Source: an uncultured Nitrososphaera sp.
GTDB lineage: Archaea > Thermoproteota > Nitrososphaeria > Nitrososphaerales > Nitrososphaeraceae
Direction: 5' to 3'
NCBI RefSeq assembly: GCF_946478925.1
Contig: NZ_CAMLDP010000012.1
Location: 1 to 29,854 of the forward strand
Length of the DNA stretch: 29,854 nucleotides
Shown piece after piece: positions 16,019 through 23,875 of this stretch. A model generated the notes under the pieces. It did no database searches. It was not told the DNA's origin and saw nothing but the letters and a program-made list of their open reading frames with translations. Both the position numbers and the translations under genes were made by a program. The first letter of the stretch is position 1. Every line of letters starts with the position of its first letter.

Positions 16019-16582
16019 TTACAGCCGGGCGTGCACCTGCACCGCCGCGCCCGACTCTATGAACGAGCGCGCGTTTTCAAGCGGGAGCGTCGCCACGTCC
16101 TCCTGCTGGAACGGACCGTATTTCGTCATGTCTACACCCACGAACTGCTCCTGCGGCCGGACAAAACGCACGATAATACGCTTTTCGCGCACGCGCCCAG
16201 ATATCGCCTCAAGCACCTTTGGCCTGCCTTTTGTGGCTGCAGCGACCACTTCGTCCAGCCTGTCCTGTGCCTCTTGCTGCCCATCAAGGACGTATTTCTC
16301 CTCGTCAGTCAGCCTCGAATAGTCAAGGGGCTCGCTGCCTTCGTGCACTTTGCGCCGACGCACCTCAAAGAGCAGCCTCGCGGAGGCGGAAAGGAGCTCC
16401 ACCATGCGGTCCCGCACCTTTGCCTCGGCGCCGTCAAACCCCTGGCCCTTCAGGCTGGCAAGCGATGCGGCGACTTTTTGGTAAGTGTCCGGCTCGAGCT
16501 GCTGCAGAGCAGGATTTTCTACCTCCTTTTTGAGAAGCTCGTAGATGTGCTTGAGTGATATGTCGCCCTCGTTTTCGCTCAT
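16019..16582 (-). CDS. GINS complex subunit (Gins51-type)
   Basis: This is a replication factor that joins MCM and Cdc45/RecJ in the archaeal CMG helicase. The N-terminal helical A domain (about 1-130) is followed by a small C-terminal beta domain with VGVDMTKYGPFQQEDVATLP and NARSFIESGAAVQV, which is the signature order of the GINS B domain. A-then-B order and 187 residues fit Gins51/Gins15 rather than Gins23. It is monocistronic as far as can be seen and shares a short divergent promoter region (about 16604-16622) with glutamine synthetase. Confidence 0.85.
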   Translation of the reverse strand: MSENEGDISLKHIYELLKKEVENPALQQLEPDTYQKVAASLASLKGQGFDGAEAKVRDRMVELLSASARLLFEVRRRKVHEGSEPLDYSRLTDEEKYVLDGQQEAQDRLDEVVAAATKGRPKVLEAISGRVREKRIIVRFVRPQEQFVGVDMTKYGPFQQEDVATLPLENARSFIESGAAVQVHARL

Positions 16583-16603
16583 TTTTGATCGCCGGCGGGC
16601 ACA

Positions 16604-16622
16604 TAGAAGCCTTAAATTATAG
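16604..16622. promoter_or_regulatory. Divergent promoter between GINS and glnA
   Basis: The stretch AAGCCTTAAATTATAGGAT offers a TATA-like element in both directions, about 30 bases ahead of the GINS ATG (16582) and about 45 bases ahead of the preferred glnA start. A second TATA-like CTTATAAAT at 16661-16669 would support a later glnA start. Confidence 0.4.
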
Positions 16623-16657
16623 GATTCTTGTGTCCTACTGGAAGAGAGGTTAGCTGG

Positions 16658-18124
16658 TTGCCTTATAAATTAATTGACGGTAAGATAGTCCCGTTAACAT
16701 TTACTGCAGAGGACGTGATGAAGCGCCTCAAGGAGGACAAGATAAAGTTCATCGACCTCCAGTTCACCGGCCTCTTTGGCAGGTTCCACCACACGACGAT
16801 GGACGCCAAGATGTTCCGCATAGAAGACTTTACAGACGGCCTGCCCAAGGTGGACGGCTCGTCCATCAGGGGCTTTACCGAAATCCACGAGTCCGACCTC
16901 ATAATCAGGCCGGACCCAGCTACCTATGCGACCATTCCGTGGATAGAGCAGGCGCCGACGGCAAGGCTCATCTGCGACATTTTGAGCGGAGGAGCAAAGA
17001 GGGACATCTTTCCCCGCGATCCCCGCGGCCTTGCGAAAAAGGCAGAGAAGTACTGCTCCGATCAGGGCTACGACACTTCGTACTGGGGCCCGGAAGTCGA
17101 GTTTTTCGTCTTTGACAAGCTGGAGGTAAACACGATGACTCCGTACCGGGGGCAGAGCTACCACATCACGTCCAAAGAGGCGCCGTGGTCAAGCGACAAC
17201 GTCGGCTATGCCCTGCGCCTGAAAGACGGCTATCTGCCAAGCGCGCCTGGCGACACGCTCATGGAATACCGCAACCAGTGCGTCGACGTGCTTTCCAACA
17301 ACTTTGGAATCGTCTGCGACGCGCACCACCACGAGGTGGCGACTGCCGGCCAGTGCGAGATAGACATACGCTTTGACACGCTGGTGAACGCGGCCGACAG
17401 CGTCCAGAGCTACAAGTACATAGTAAAGAACATCGCGCAAAAGCGCAGCATGATGGCGACGATGATGCCGAAGCCGATTGCGCTTGACAACGGCTCGGGT
17501 ATGCATGTAAACGTCAGCCTCTGGAACAAGGGCAAGAACCTCTTTTACGATTCAGAAGACGATTACGCTGAAATGTCGCAGACCGCACGCTATTTCGGAG
17601 GCGGAATAATGGAGCACGCGCAGGCTCTTGCCTCCATAGTCGCGCCCACCACCAACTCGTATCGCAGGCTGGTGCCCGGCTACGAGGCGCCCGTGTACGT
17701 GGCATGGAGCACCGGCAATCGCTCTGCAATCATTCGCATCCCGGCGCACTATAAGGGGCAGAGGTTTGCCGCAATGAAGAGGATAGAGTTCCGCGCGCCG
17801 GACCCGTCGTGCAATCCGTACCTCGCGTTCTGCGCAGTCATGGCCGCCGGCCTTGACGGCATCAAGAAAAAGCGCGACATCGGCGACCCTGTGAACGAGG
17901 ACATTTTCAAGATGACTCCAAAGCGCAGGCGCGAGCTCGGCATCACGCAGCTGCCGGCCTCGCTGCGGCAGGCGTACGAGGCGCTTGAAGTCGACAGCGC
18001 GTTCCTCAAGCCGATACTTGGCGACGATACGATTGAAAAAATAATCGAGCACGAGGAGAGGGAGAACGTCGAGGTCTCGGTGAGGCCTCACCCCCACGAG
18101 TTTGCGCTGTACGCCGACGTCTAG
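16658..18124 (+). CDS. glnA: Type I glutamine synthetase
   Basis: This enzyme makes glutamine from glutamate, ammonium and ATP and is the main ammonium-assimilation step in ammonia oxidisers. Visible motifs are KFIDLQFTGLFGRFHH, DGSSIRGF, the metal-binding CDAHHHEVATAGQCEID, the ATP-site KPIALDNGSGMHVNVS, the glutamate-binding NSYRRLVPGYEAPVY and RIEFRAPDPSCNPYLAF. The region that in GSI-beta carries the adenylylated tyrosine (NLYDL) reads KMTPKRRRELGI, so this is an alpha-type enzyme without that control. The start is uncertain. I prefer TTG 16658, which follows AGAGAGG at a proper distance; TTG 16628 and GTG 16715 are alternatives, and the segment TAEDV before 16715 aligns with the family. 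Confidence 0.96.
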   Translation: MPYKLIDGKIVPLTFTAEDVMKRLKEDKIKFIDLQFTGLFGRFHHTTMDAKMFRIEDFTDGLPKVDGSSIRGFTEIHESDLIIRPDPATYATIPWIEQAPTARLICDILSGGAKRDIFPRDPRGLAKKAEKYCSDQGYDTSYWGPEVEFFVFDKLEVNTMTPYRGQSYHITSKEAPWSSDNVGYALRLKDGYLPSAPGDTLMEYRNQCVDVLSNNFGIVCDAHHHEVATAGQCEIDIRFDTLVNAADSVQSYKYIVKNIAQKRSMMATMMPKPIALDNGSGMHVNVSLWNKGKNLFYDSEDDYAEMSQTARYFGGGIMEHAQALASIVAPTTNSYRRLVPGYEAPVYVAWSTGNRSAIIRIPAHYKGQRFAAMKRIEFRAPDPSCNPYLAFCAVMAAGLDGIKKKRDIGDPVNEDIFKMTPKRRRELGITQLPASLRQAYEALEVDSAFLKPILGDDTIEKIIEHEERENVEVSVRPHPHEFALYADV

Positions 18125-18242
18125 GCATTCGCTCACCTGAAGGGAGCCCCTGAAGCACATCCTTGAGATGAAGGCGCGCATGAGACGCGCCCAAAACCGC
18201 TTCAAAAACAAGCGATAAGAAAACGTCTCGCCAATACACACT

Positions 18243-19265
18243 GTGAAACAACATGCGATAATTTCGGCTGCCGCGGTTGCATCGGTTCTTCTTTTTGCCG
18301 GCTTTACTGTGCAAGTGGCACACGCAAACCAGATGGATGCACTCATGCTCCCTGCGCAGGATAGCTCGCAGGTGCAGTTCATGGCGCTTCGCACTATGGA
18401 GCTGCGCTACCCCGAAGGTAGCTCGCTTGGCAAGATGCTTGCCGGCAAGGTAGAGAGGTTGGAATTTTCCGTGCAAGGCAAGGACGCGCAGGCGGTAGTC
18501 GACGCGCTGAACAGGGCGGCGCAGGAAAGGTCAAGCCCGCTAAAGCTTGAAAACGCGACGGTGGACTATGTGGCAACGGTAAAGGGCTATTCCGACAGGG
18601 CGCAGATGTCGTACAAGGTCGATGTCAGGGCGCAGATGAGCAAGTACGTGCTGCAAAAAGAGCAGGACAGTGCGCCGGCGATCCTTGACCTTGCGTGGCG
18701 CAGCCTGTCCGTGCAGGGTCCGGTCAGCGTTGCGACAGAGCGCAACGGGATAATAAACGTCAACCAGCCGGCCGGCGCGCTCGACGCGATGGTGCCGGGG
18801 CTTGCGGGCAAGCTGGCGGGCGCGGACAAGATCATGCAGGAACCTCTGCTCAACTTTGCCCGGTTCAGCCTGCTGATGAAGCAGTGGCACTTTCTCTTTG
18901 ACGTGACGGGCGAGCAGCTGAAGAACTATGGCGTGTTCAGGCCGGGCGAGGGGGCGACGGTGTCGGTATACTCGATAGGCGAGAGCAGCTTCCGCGAAGG
19001 CAAGTACGTGCCGGAAGAGATGGACGCCACGATTGACGTGGACGGCTCGCAGGTAACAGTGCACGCAAGCACGCCACCGCCAAGCGGGCAGGTGACCATC
19101 GCCGGCTATGCCAAGGCGGAGGAGCAGAACGGAGTCGAGTACGTGACTGCAAGCAGCAAAAACACGCCGACGCCCGTGCTGGGCTTCCAGCTGCAGGTGC
19201 TGATGGCCCTTGGAGGCATGATGGGTGCAATAGCGGTGTTTGTGCTGGTAAAGGCGCGGCGCTAG
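18243..19265 (+). CDS. Exported protein with C-terminal membrane anchor
   Basis: This 340-residue protein has a signal peptide (about 1-28, ending VAHA), a long extracellular-type domain and one C-terminal helix (VLMALGGMMGAIAVFVLV) followed by KARR, so it is a type I membrane protein with most of its mass outside. The ectodomain is mixed alpha/beta with no cysteines; no known enzyme motif is visible. The GTG start lies about 25 bases after GCGATAAGAAAAC. The gene has its own promoter and follows glnA by about 120 bases, which hold only a doubtful 16-residue basic frame. Role unknown; a surface or cell-envelope function is inferred. Confidence 0.83.
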   Translation: MKQHAIISAAAVASVLLFAGFTVQVAHANQMDALMLPAQDSSQVQFMALRTMELRYPEGSSLGKMLAGKVERLEFSVQGKDAQAVVDALNRAAQERSSPLKLENATVDYVATVKGYSDRAQMSYKVDVRAQMSKYVLQKEQDSAPAILDLAWRSLSVQGPVSVATERNGIINVNQPAGALDAMVPGLAGKLAGADKIMQEPLLNFARFSLLMKQWHFLFDVTGEQLKNYGVFRPGEGATVSVYSIGESSFREGKYVPEEMDATIDVDGSQVTVHASTPPPSGQVTIAGYAKAEEQNGVEYVTASSKNTPTPVLGFQLQVLMALGGMMGAIAVFVLVKARR

Positions 19266-19278
19266 TCAGGCATTATCA

Positions 19279-19527
19279 TCAATACTTCCACTCTGGGGCG
19301 ATGCCGTTCCACCACGCCCGGTACGGCCGGGCGTCGGCGCCTATCTCGCCCTGTATGCGGTTTTCAATCGCAAAGAACATGTTTTCCATTGCGTCCGCGC
19401 CGCCGTCGGCCGCAAGCTCCCTGCCTATTTCGGCGACGCGCCCTTTTTTGCCCTCAACATCAGTAGATGGGTTCTGTATGCAATACGTCAGCAAATCGTA
19501 CAGCTCTTCTTCCAAGTAGGCGTCCAA
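19279..19527 (-). CDS. Small hypothetical protein, 82 aa
   Basis: This is an acidic, soluble, helical protein beginning MDAYLEEELYDLLTYCIQNP and ending in an aromatic tail (RAWWNGIAPEWKY). No family is recognised. Its start lies one base after the stop of the parvulin gene, so the two are almost certainly one transcript and translation may be coupled. A client or partner of the isomerase is possible but unproven. Confidence 0.75.
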   Translation of the reverse strand: MDAYLEEELYDLLTYCIQNPSTDVEGKKGRVAEIGRELAADGGADAMENMFFAIENRIQGEIGADARPYRAWWNGIAPEWKY

Positions 19528-19528
19528 G

Positions 19529-19807
19529 CTAGTCCACCCTTTTTATGATGTGGTAGCCAAACTCGGTCTTGACCGGCTCGGACAGCTGGCCCTTTTCCAG
19601 CTTGAACGCGGCCTGCTCAAATGGCTTGACCATCATGCCTTTTGTAAAGTAGCCAAGGTCGCCTCCGCGCTTGCCGGATCCCCTATCCTGCGAAAGCTCT
19701 TGCGCCAGCTTGGAAAAGCTCTCGCCCTTTTTCAGCCTCTCTAGGACGGCAAGGGCCTCGCTCTGCTTCTGGACAAGTATGTGCGAACACTTGATCTTGT
19801 TTGACAT
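19529..19807 (-). CDS. Parvulin-type peptidyl-prolyl cis-trans isomerase
   Basis: This is a single-domain parvulin (PpiC family) of 92 residues that speeds cis/trans isomerisation of prolyl bonds. Typical elements are IKCSHILVQKQSEA near the start, FSKLAQELSQDRGSGKRGGD, LGYFTKGMMVKPFEQAAF and the C-terminal FGYHIIKRVD with its active-site His. No signal peptide is present, so it is cytosolic, like the small parvulins known in Thaumarchaeota. The frame is open further upstream, but ATG 19807 (MSNKIKCSH) fits the family length and a TATA-like GGTTAATTC lies about 29 bases before it. Confidence 0.94.
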   Translation of the reverse strand: MSNKIKCSHILVQKQSEALAVLERLKKGESFSKLAQELSQDRGSGKRGGDLGYFTKGMMVKPFEQAAFKLEKGQLSEPVKTEFGYHIIKRVD

Positions 19808-19891
19808 GGCAGCAGGAAACAGGCGCGGGGCGGGAATTAACCTTTGCCCCTTGTCCGAAATCATGATATAAGCGCCAGCAGGCGTAAACCT

Positions 19892-20194
19892 ATGTCAGAA
19901 GACACGTCGCCGGCCGCGCCAGGTGAGGCGATCCCTTTTCCCACGCTTACAATATTGTACCTGCCAGCAGAGGCGGCAGCAGTAGTTGAGGACGTGAGCC
20001 AAAAGTACCCCAACATGACTATCGAGGACTGCGCCGGCTTTTTCCACGGGAACCAGCGGCTTTACAAGAAGGTGACAATATGGAGCCAGGGCATCGACAG
20101 CTTGTGGATGGACGCGGTGATAGCAAGGACGAAAGAGCTTGCGTCGGTAGAATTCGTCAACGTCGTTGCCGGCGGCATGATGCACATACTGTAG
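19892..20194 (+). CDS. Small hypothetical protein, 100 aa
   Basis: I do not recognise this protein. It starts MSEDTSPAAPGEAIPFPTLT and continues with alternating strands and helices; one Cys is present in EDCAGFF. The short length and strand-helix order suggest a compact alpha/beta fold, perhaps a dimer. The ATG lies about 25 bases after CATGATATAAG (19862-19872), a good TATA box, so it is leaderless; the longer frame from 19844 is not needed. A strong terminator follows. The gene diverges from the parvulin unit. Confidence 0.78.
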   Translation: MSEDTSPAAPGEAIPFPTLTILYLPAEAAAVVEDVSQKYPNMTIEDCAGFFHGNQRLYKKVTIWSQGIDSLWMDAVIARTKELASVEFVNVVAGGMMHIL

Positions 20195-20216
20195 TTAGAG
20201 AGAACAAAAAATGGAG

Positions 20217-20246
20217 GCCCGGGGCGCCCGGGCTTTTCTTTTTTTT
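20217..20246 (+). terminator. Strong hairpin plus T-run terminator
   Basis: GCCCGGG (20217-20223) and CCCGGGC (20227-20233) form a perfect seven-pair GC stem with a three-base loop, followed by TTTTCTTTTTTTT. It ends the 100-residue protein transcript. The T-run reaches into the stop codon of the convergent SIMPL gene. Confidence 0.85.
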
Positions 20247-21021
20247 AGCGTATCGTGTACGCGATGCTGACGCTTGCAGAGACTTCCTGACCGCCGACTA
20301 CTATCGGGGTTCCGGTTGGCCCGAGAGACGGCGCGGTAAAGGACAGGCCAGGAACAGGGGCCGAGTCGATTGAAATTATGTTCTGCACCCCGGTTATCTG
20401 TACTCCTAGTTTTGCGGCTATCGTGTCGGCCTTGGCTCTTGCGTTGCCTATGGCGTTTTCAATAAGGTCGGACTGGATCTTGGCCATCTTTTCGCTTGAA
20501 AATACAAACTGGACGTTGTCGACCCTGTTGGCGCCTGCGTGCACCGCAGCGTCAATCCAGGAAGAAACATTGCCGGTGTTGGCGCTTGACACCGTGAGTG
20601 AATTGGTCACCGTGTAGCCCTGGAGCGACTGGACATTTCCGCTCTGCGTGTAGTTGTATATCGGAAAGATGTTGAAATACGCCGTGCTAGTCTCGTTCTT
20701 TTGCACTCCTACTTCCTTTAGCGCATCAAGGACGTTGTTCATGGCCTGCGAGTTCTTGGCAAGGGCCGCGCCGGCCGTGGCATCCCTAGTCTCGACTGCA
20801 AAGATGACGATGGCCCGGTCAGGGATTGCCTTTGCGGAGGCGGTGCCAGAGACCAAAATAGTGTGCTCAAGGTTGCCTTGCTGCGGCAGTAGTGGTGGTG
20901 ACGGAATCACTTGCGCAAACGCGTTGCCGTAAATGTTGCCTGTCGTTGCAAGAAATACAGCGGCGACTGCTGCCAGCCCAATGGCAAGCGCGCCGTTTCT
21001 GCCCAAAGAGGGTGCAAACAT
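20245..21021 (-). CDS. SIMPL domain (DUF541) exported protein
   Basis: This is an exported protein of the SIMPL family, whose bacterial members include periplasmic and outer-membrane proteins of poorly defined role. A signal peptide is seen at the start (hydrophobic stretch about 11-35, ending GNAFAQ). The body starts with the conserved VSGTASAKAIPDRAIVIFAV and has the typical later segments NARAKADTIAAKLG and VSASVSIAYTI. About 258 residues is normal for the family. I use ATG 21021 because a TATA-like element (minus strand, about 21038-21050) fits a leaderless start there; ATG 21030 gives three more residues. The longest open frame, from 21120, overlaps the next gene and is unlikely. Confidence 0.9.
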   Translation of the reverse strand: MFAPSLGRNGALAIGLAAVAAVFLATTGNIYGNAFAQVIPSPPLLPQQGNLEHTILVSGTASAKAIPDRAIVIFAVETRDATAGAALAKNSQAMNNVLDALKEVGVQKNETSTAYFNIFPIYNYTQSGNVQSLQGYTVTNSLTVSSANTGNVSSWIDAAVHAGANRVDNVQFVFSSEKMAKIQSDLIENAIGNARAKADTIAAKLGVQITGVQNIISIDSAPVPGLSFTAPSLGPTGTPIVVGGQEVSASVSIAYTIR

Positions 21022-21079
21022 GCAAAGCATAGACAAGGATTTTTGATAAGTCTTTTGAACAAAAATTCTGTAAGTCGCG

Positions 21080-21667
21080 TCACTTGATCTCGTACAGCGC
21101 GACTGACAGCTTGAATGCAAGGCGCTCGTCGGTCGCCTGCGCGAGTGGCACGGCGTGCCTTTGTGCCTCCTCCTTGAAGCGCAGGGCGCTTTCGCGGTAG
21201 GCGTGGGTCTTCATCGACCTTGCAGTATCTAGCCTGTCGGCAAGCTTGACGCAGCGCGCCTCTTTTGAGCCCTTGGCAAGCTTGGTGAAATATTCGTCCA
21301 GGATTTTGTCGCGCCCTTGTTCATGCTTGCTTGGCCGGGGCTCTGCGACTGTGCGCACCATCTCTGCGACCCTGTCGCCACATTCTTCCCTCACCTCCTG
21401 CTCCTGCACACCTTCGAGTGCGTCGTGCAAGAGCGCAGCAGAGGCAACGTCGATGTCGCGCATCTGCAATTCCTCTGCAAGTATGAGTGCAGTCCGGAGC
21501 GAGTGGTTCACGTGCGGCTCGTTGTTGTCTATAAAGTGCTCCTTGTGGGCCTTGGTGGCAAGGGCAAAGGCCCTCGTCAGCCTGACTACATCGTCGGTGT
21601 TATCCTCAAAATGCTTCAAAAGGCGCGCAAAGCCGGCCTTGGTGAAATCGTTGAAACTCTGTTCCAC
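21080..21667 (-). CDS. HD-domain hydrolase, SpoT/MESH1-like
   Basis: This 195-residue protein has the order of conserved residues seen in the hydrolase domain of RelA/SpoT and in MESH1: a helix with ATKAHKEHF, then PHVNHSLRTA (His ligand), AALLHDALEGV (HD), and VKLADRLDTARSM (last Asp). It lacks a synthetase domain. Known relatives hydrolyse (p)ppGpp or NADPH 2'-phosphate, so a nucleotide phosphohydrolase role is likely; the exact substrate is open. The frame is open to 21721, but GTG 21667 lies about 25 bases after CATTATAAAGG, a good TATA box, giving a leaderless start. Confidence 0.85.
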   Translation of the reverse strand: MEQSFNDFTKAGFARLLKHFEDNTDDVVRLTRAFALATKAHKEHFIDNNEPHVNHSLRTALILAEELQMRDIDVASAALLHDALEGVQEQEVREECGDRVAEMVRTVAEPRPSKHEQGRDKILDEYFTKLAKGSKEARCVKLADRLDTARSMKTHAYRESALRFKEEAQRHAVPLAQATDERLAFKLSVALYEIK

Positions 21668-21708
21668 GACAGTGAGCAGTATTGACCCTTTATAATGTGA
21701 TTCGGCGG

Positions 21709-22342
21709 TCACCCGGCGCACCAGGGCCTAGTCTCGTTTTTAGAAAAGAACGGCTGCCAGGTTGCCGGGTTGCCTTCGTCGGTGTGCGGCCCGTGGATCT
21801 TGCAGGTTTCAAGGTGCGCCCATTCATGGTTTATGACCTCGGAATTGTGATCTGCAATCGCGTATCCCTTGTCGATCCACGCCTTGCCCAGAAGGAGGCT
21901 GTAGTCAAAAGTGGATGGGACGGTTGAATACGTCTTTAGCCAGAGGTTCCATTCTCACCGGTCCGAGATCAGCGAGCCGGCTTTCTTGTCGGCTGTCGAC
22001 GAAAGGTCGTACACAAAGACAAACATGTCATTCGGGTACATGATCCTCAGGTTTTTCACGGTGCGGTCAAAGGTCAGCAGGCTGACGTGCGGAAAACACG
22101 ACACTTCAAGGGACGAGTTGGTGTACGGGGCATATCCGTACTTGTTCAGCATTATGCCCTGCCTGAGTTCCCACGCGCTTTCGTCGGTGCACAAAGGCTT
22201 GGTTATGAACACCCGAGTGTGGATGTCCTACTGTTTTTCTGCGGCCGCGCTGCCTGGCGGTTGGAAGGCCAGGACTACTATCATCATTATCAAAAGAAGA
22301 GATGTAGATATTGTTGCTGCGCCTGTTTTTTTTTCTCGACAT
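21709..22342 (-). pseudogene. Decayed secreted HExxH protein gene
   Basis: One frame, read from right to left, spells a full exported protein broken by stops. It begins with a signal-like core (LLLIMMIVVLAFQPPGSAAA), meets TAG at 22230-22228, continues as VFITKPLCTDESAWELRQG and FVFVYDLS, meets TGA at 21957-21955, then reads WLKTYSTVPSTFDYSLLLG and VINHEWAHLETCKIHG and ends at a TGA at 21709-21711. The only nearby ATG (22342) is one base out of frame across a run of nine A/T (22326-22334); eight would restore it. The HEWAH motif and the order of segments match the intact gene at 28835-29566. Two nonsense codons plus a slippage make decay more likely than sequencing error. Confidence 0.8.
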
Positions 22343-22487
22343 GTGCTTCGGACAGGCTGCCGGCAGAATTATCCGGGTGTATGTTTCGCTGAACGAGTAG
22401 GCTGCAGGCGCGAGGGCCGGCCAGGCTGCAGGACAGTACGTCCCGTAAAAGACATAATAATGCTGAAATACACACCTGCTTCAGATC

Positions 22488-23117
22488 TTGGCTGACAGCA
22501 AAGGCTACTATGCCATACTTGGCGTGCCAGAGAGGGCAAGCCAGCTAGAGATCAAAAAGGCGTACAGGCGCCTCGCAAGGAAATACCATCCCGACAGGAA
22601 CGGCACGTCTCATGCCGAGGACATGATAAAAAAGATAAACGCGGCGTACGAGGTCCTGTCTGACAGCCACAAGCGCGAGCAGTACGACAATTCGAGCTTT
22701 GGCGACGTGGCGGCAGAGCCGGCGGCGCAGCAACAGGAGGCGCCCGTGCAAGAGCCGCATCAGCACGTACAACAAGAACATGCCGAGTATGCAGAGCACG
22801 AGCAGCATCAGCCCAGGGCGAAAAAAGCCGAGGCAAAAAAGGACACTGATTTTTACAGCGGCCCCACGTACATAGAGACCCCAAAGAGCAGGTTCCACAT
22901 AATCGTCGAGCCGTCGCTTTGCATGGCGTTTGGCAGCTGCGAGACGCTTGCGCCAAAGGTGTTCGTCGTGGAAAAGAACAAGCGCGTCAACCCAAAGGCG
23001 AGGGTCGAGTCGGAGGCCGGCGCCGACTACGAGACGATCCACGCGGCGGCGCAGATGTGTCCCACCAAGGCCATCAGGATAATCGATAGGTACACCGGTG
23101 AGCAACTCTTCCCATAA
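22488..23117 (+). CDS. DnaJ-ferredoxin fusion protein
   Basis: A J domain (about 1-65, with HPD at 34-36) is joined through a Gln/Glu/His-rich linker (about 75-115) to a C-terminal ferredoxin domain. The cluster ligands are Cys145 and Cys151 (CMAFGSC, where the usual middle cysteine is absent) and Cys191 (QMCPTKAI), the pattern of a 3Fe-4S or modified 4Fe-4S ferredoxin. The J domain should stimulate DnaK ATP hydrolysis; the cluster may link chaperone action to redox or iron-sulfur status. This fusion is known from Thaumarchaeota and green plants. The TTG start lies about 28 bases after a TATA-like CATAATAATG, so it is probably leaderless. Confidence 0.93.
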   Translation: MADSKGYYAILGVPERASQLEIKKAYRRLARKYHPDRNGTSHAEDMIKKINAAYEVLSDSHKREQYDNSSFGDVAAEPAAQQQEAPVQEPHQHVQQEHAEYAEHEQHQPRAKKAEAKKDTDFYSGPTYIETPKSRFHIIVEPSLCMAFGSCETLAPKVFVVEKNKRVNPKARVESEAGADYETIHAAAQMCPTKAIRIIDRYTGEQLFP

Positions 23118-23149
23118 CTTAAATTGCAGAACGAGACTGCGTGTACCTC

Positions 23150-23875
23150 ATGAAGCTTTACTGCGTCGGTTGCGGCCCCGGCGACCCTGAGCTCCTGACA
23201 GTCAGGGCCGTGAATCTGATAAAGGGCGCAGAAGTGATATTTGCGCCGACTGCAAGGGAGGGCAAGCCCAGCATCGCGCTTTCGGTAGTCGAGCAGTACG
23301 TCGACAAGGCTGCCAAGTCAGTCAGCCTGGTTTTTCCCATGGTAAAAGACAAAGAGTCGCTCAAGGACTATTGGATCAGAAACGCCGGCGAGATTGCCTC
23401 CGCGGTCAGGTCCGGAAAAAAGGTAGTCTACCTGACGGTGGGCGACCCTGCGCTCTATAGCACGTGGATATACATACACCGCGAGCTGAAAAAGAGCCAC
23501 TCGGATGTCGAGGTGGAGATAGTGCCCGGAGTGACTTCGATATTTGCGATTGCAAACAAGGTCAAGATAAGCCTGGCAGAGGGCGACGAGACCGTGGCTG
23601 TCGTCCCGGCGTGCTATGACATGGAACGAGTAAAGAGGACTGCCGCGGCATGCGACACCGTGATTTTCCTAAAGGACGGCAGGTACTTTGACAACGTGAT
23701 TTCCACGCTGGGCGAGGCTGGATTTCCCGACGACGCGTCTCTTGCCATAGCGCAGGACGTAGACTCGAAAGGCGAGATCCTTGAAATGACGACGCTTGCA
23801 GAGCAGCGCGGCAGGAAAGGGCCGACGGAGAAATACTTCTCGATAATGGTGGCAAAGAAAAATGCAAGAAAGTAA
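23150..23875 (+). CDS. cbiL: Precorrin-2/cobalt-factor II C20-methyltransferase
   Basis: This enzyme uses S-adenosylmethionine to methylate C20 of the cobalamin precursor. The N-terminal motif YCVGCGPGDPELLTVRAV and the later VYLTVGDPALYSTW and VEIVPGVTSIFAIAN are standard for the family; the segment IFAPTAREGKPSIAL is typical of CbiL/CobI. I chose ATG 23150; GTG 23141 is three codons upstream. A TATA-like ACTTAAATT at about 23117-23125 lies about 27 bases ahead. The 3' end overlaps the cbiF start by 14 bases, so both are one transcript. Whether the substrate already carries cobalt cannot be told from sequence. Confidence 0.93.
   Translation: MKLYCVGCGPGDPELLTVRAVNLIKGAEVIFAPTAREGKPSIALSVVEQYVDKAAKSVSLVFPMVKDKESLKDYWIRNAGEIASAVRSGKKVVYLTVGDPALYSTWIYIHRELKKSHSDVEVEIVPGVTSIFAIANKVKISLAEGDETVAVVPACYDMERVKRTAAACDTVIFLKDGRYFDNVISTLGEAGFPDDASLAIAQDVDSKGEILEMTTLAEQRGRKGPTEKYFSIMVAKKNARK

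Noticed and set aside
18168..18218. Basic 16-residue frame after glnA
   Set aside because: It is too short to support without homology; no ribosome binding site or own promoter is evident.
21955..22212. Minus-strand frame of 85 aa read as a complete small protein
   Set aside because: The same frame continues as clear protein on both sides of its bounding stops, so it is a fragment of the HExxH pseudogene.
21955..22230. Stop-codon readthrough or selenocysteine/pyrrolysine use in the HExxH pseudogene
   Set aside because: Two different stops (TAG and TGA) occur with a homopolymer slip, and no SECIS-like or pyl context is seen; decay is simpler.
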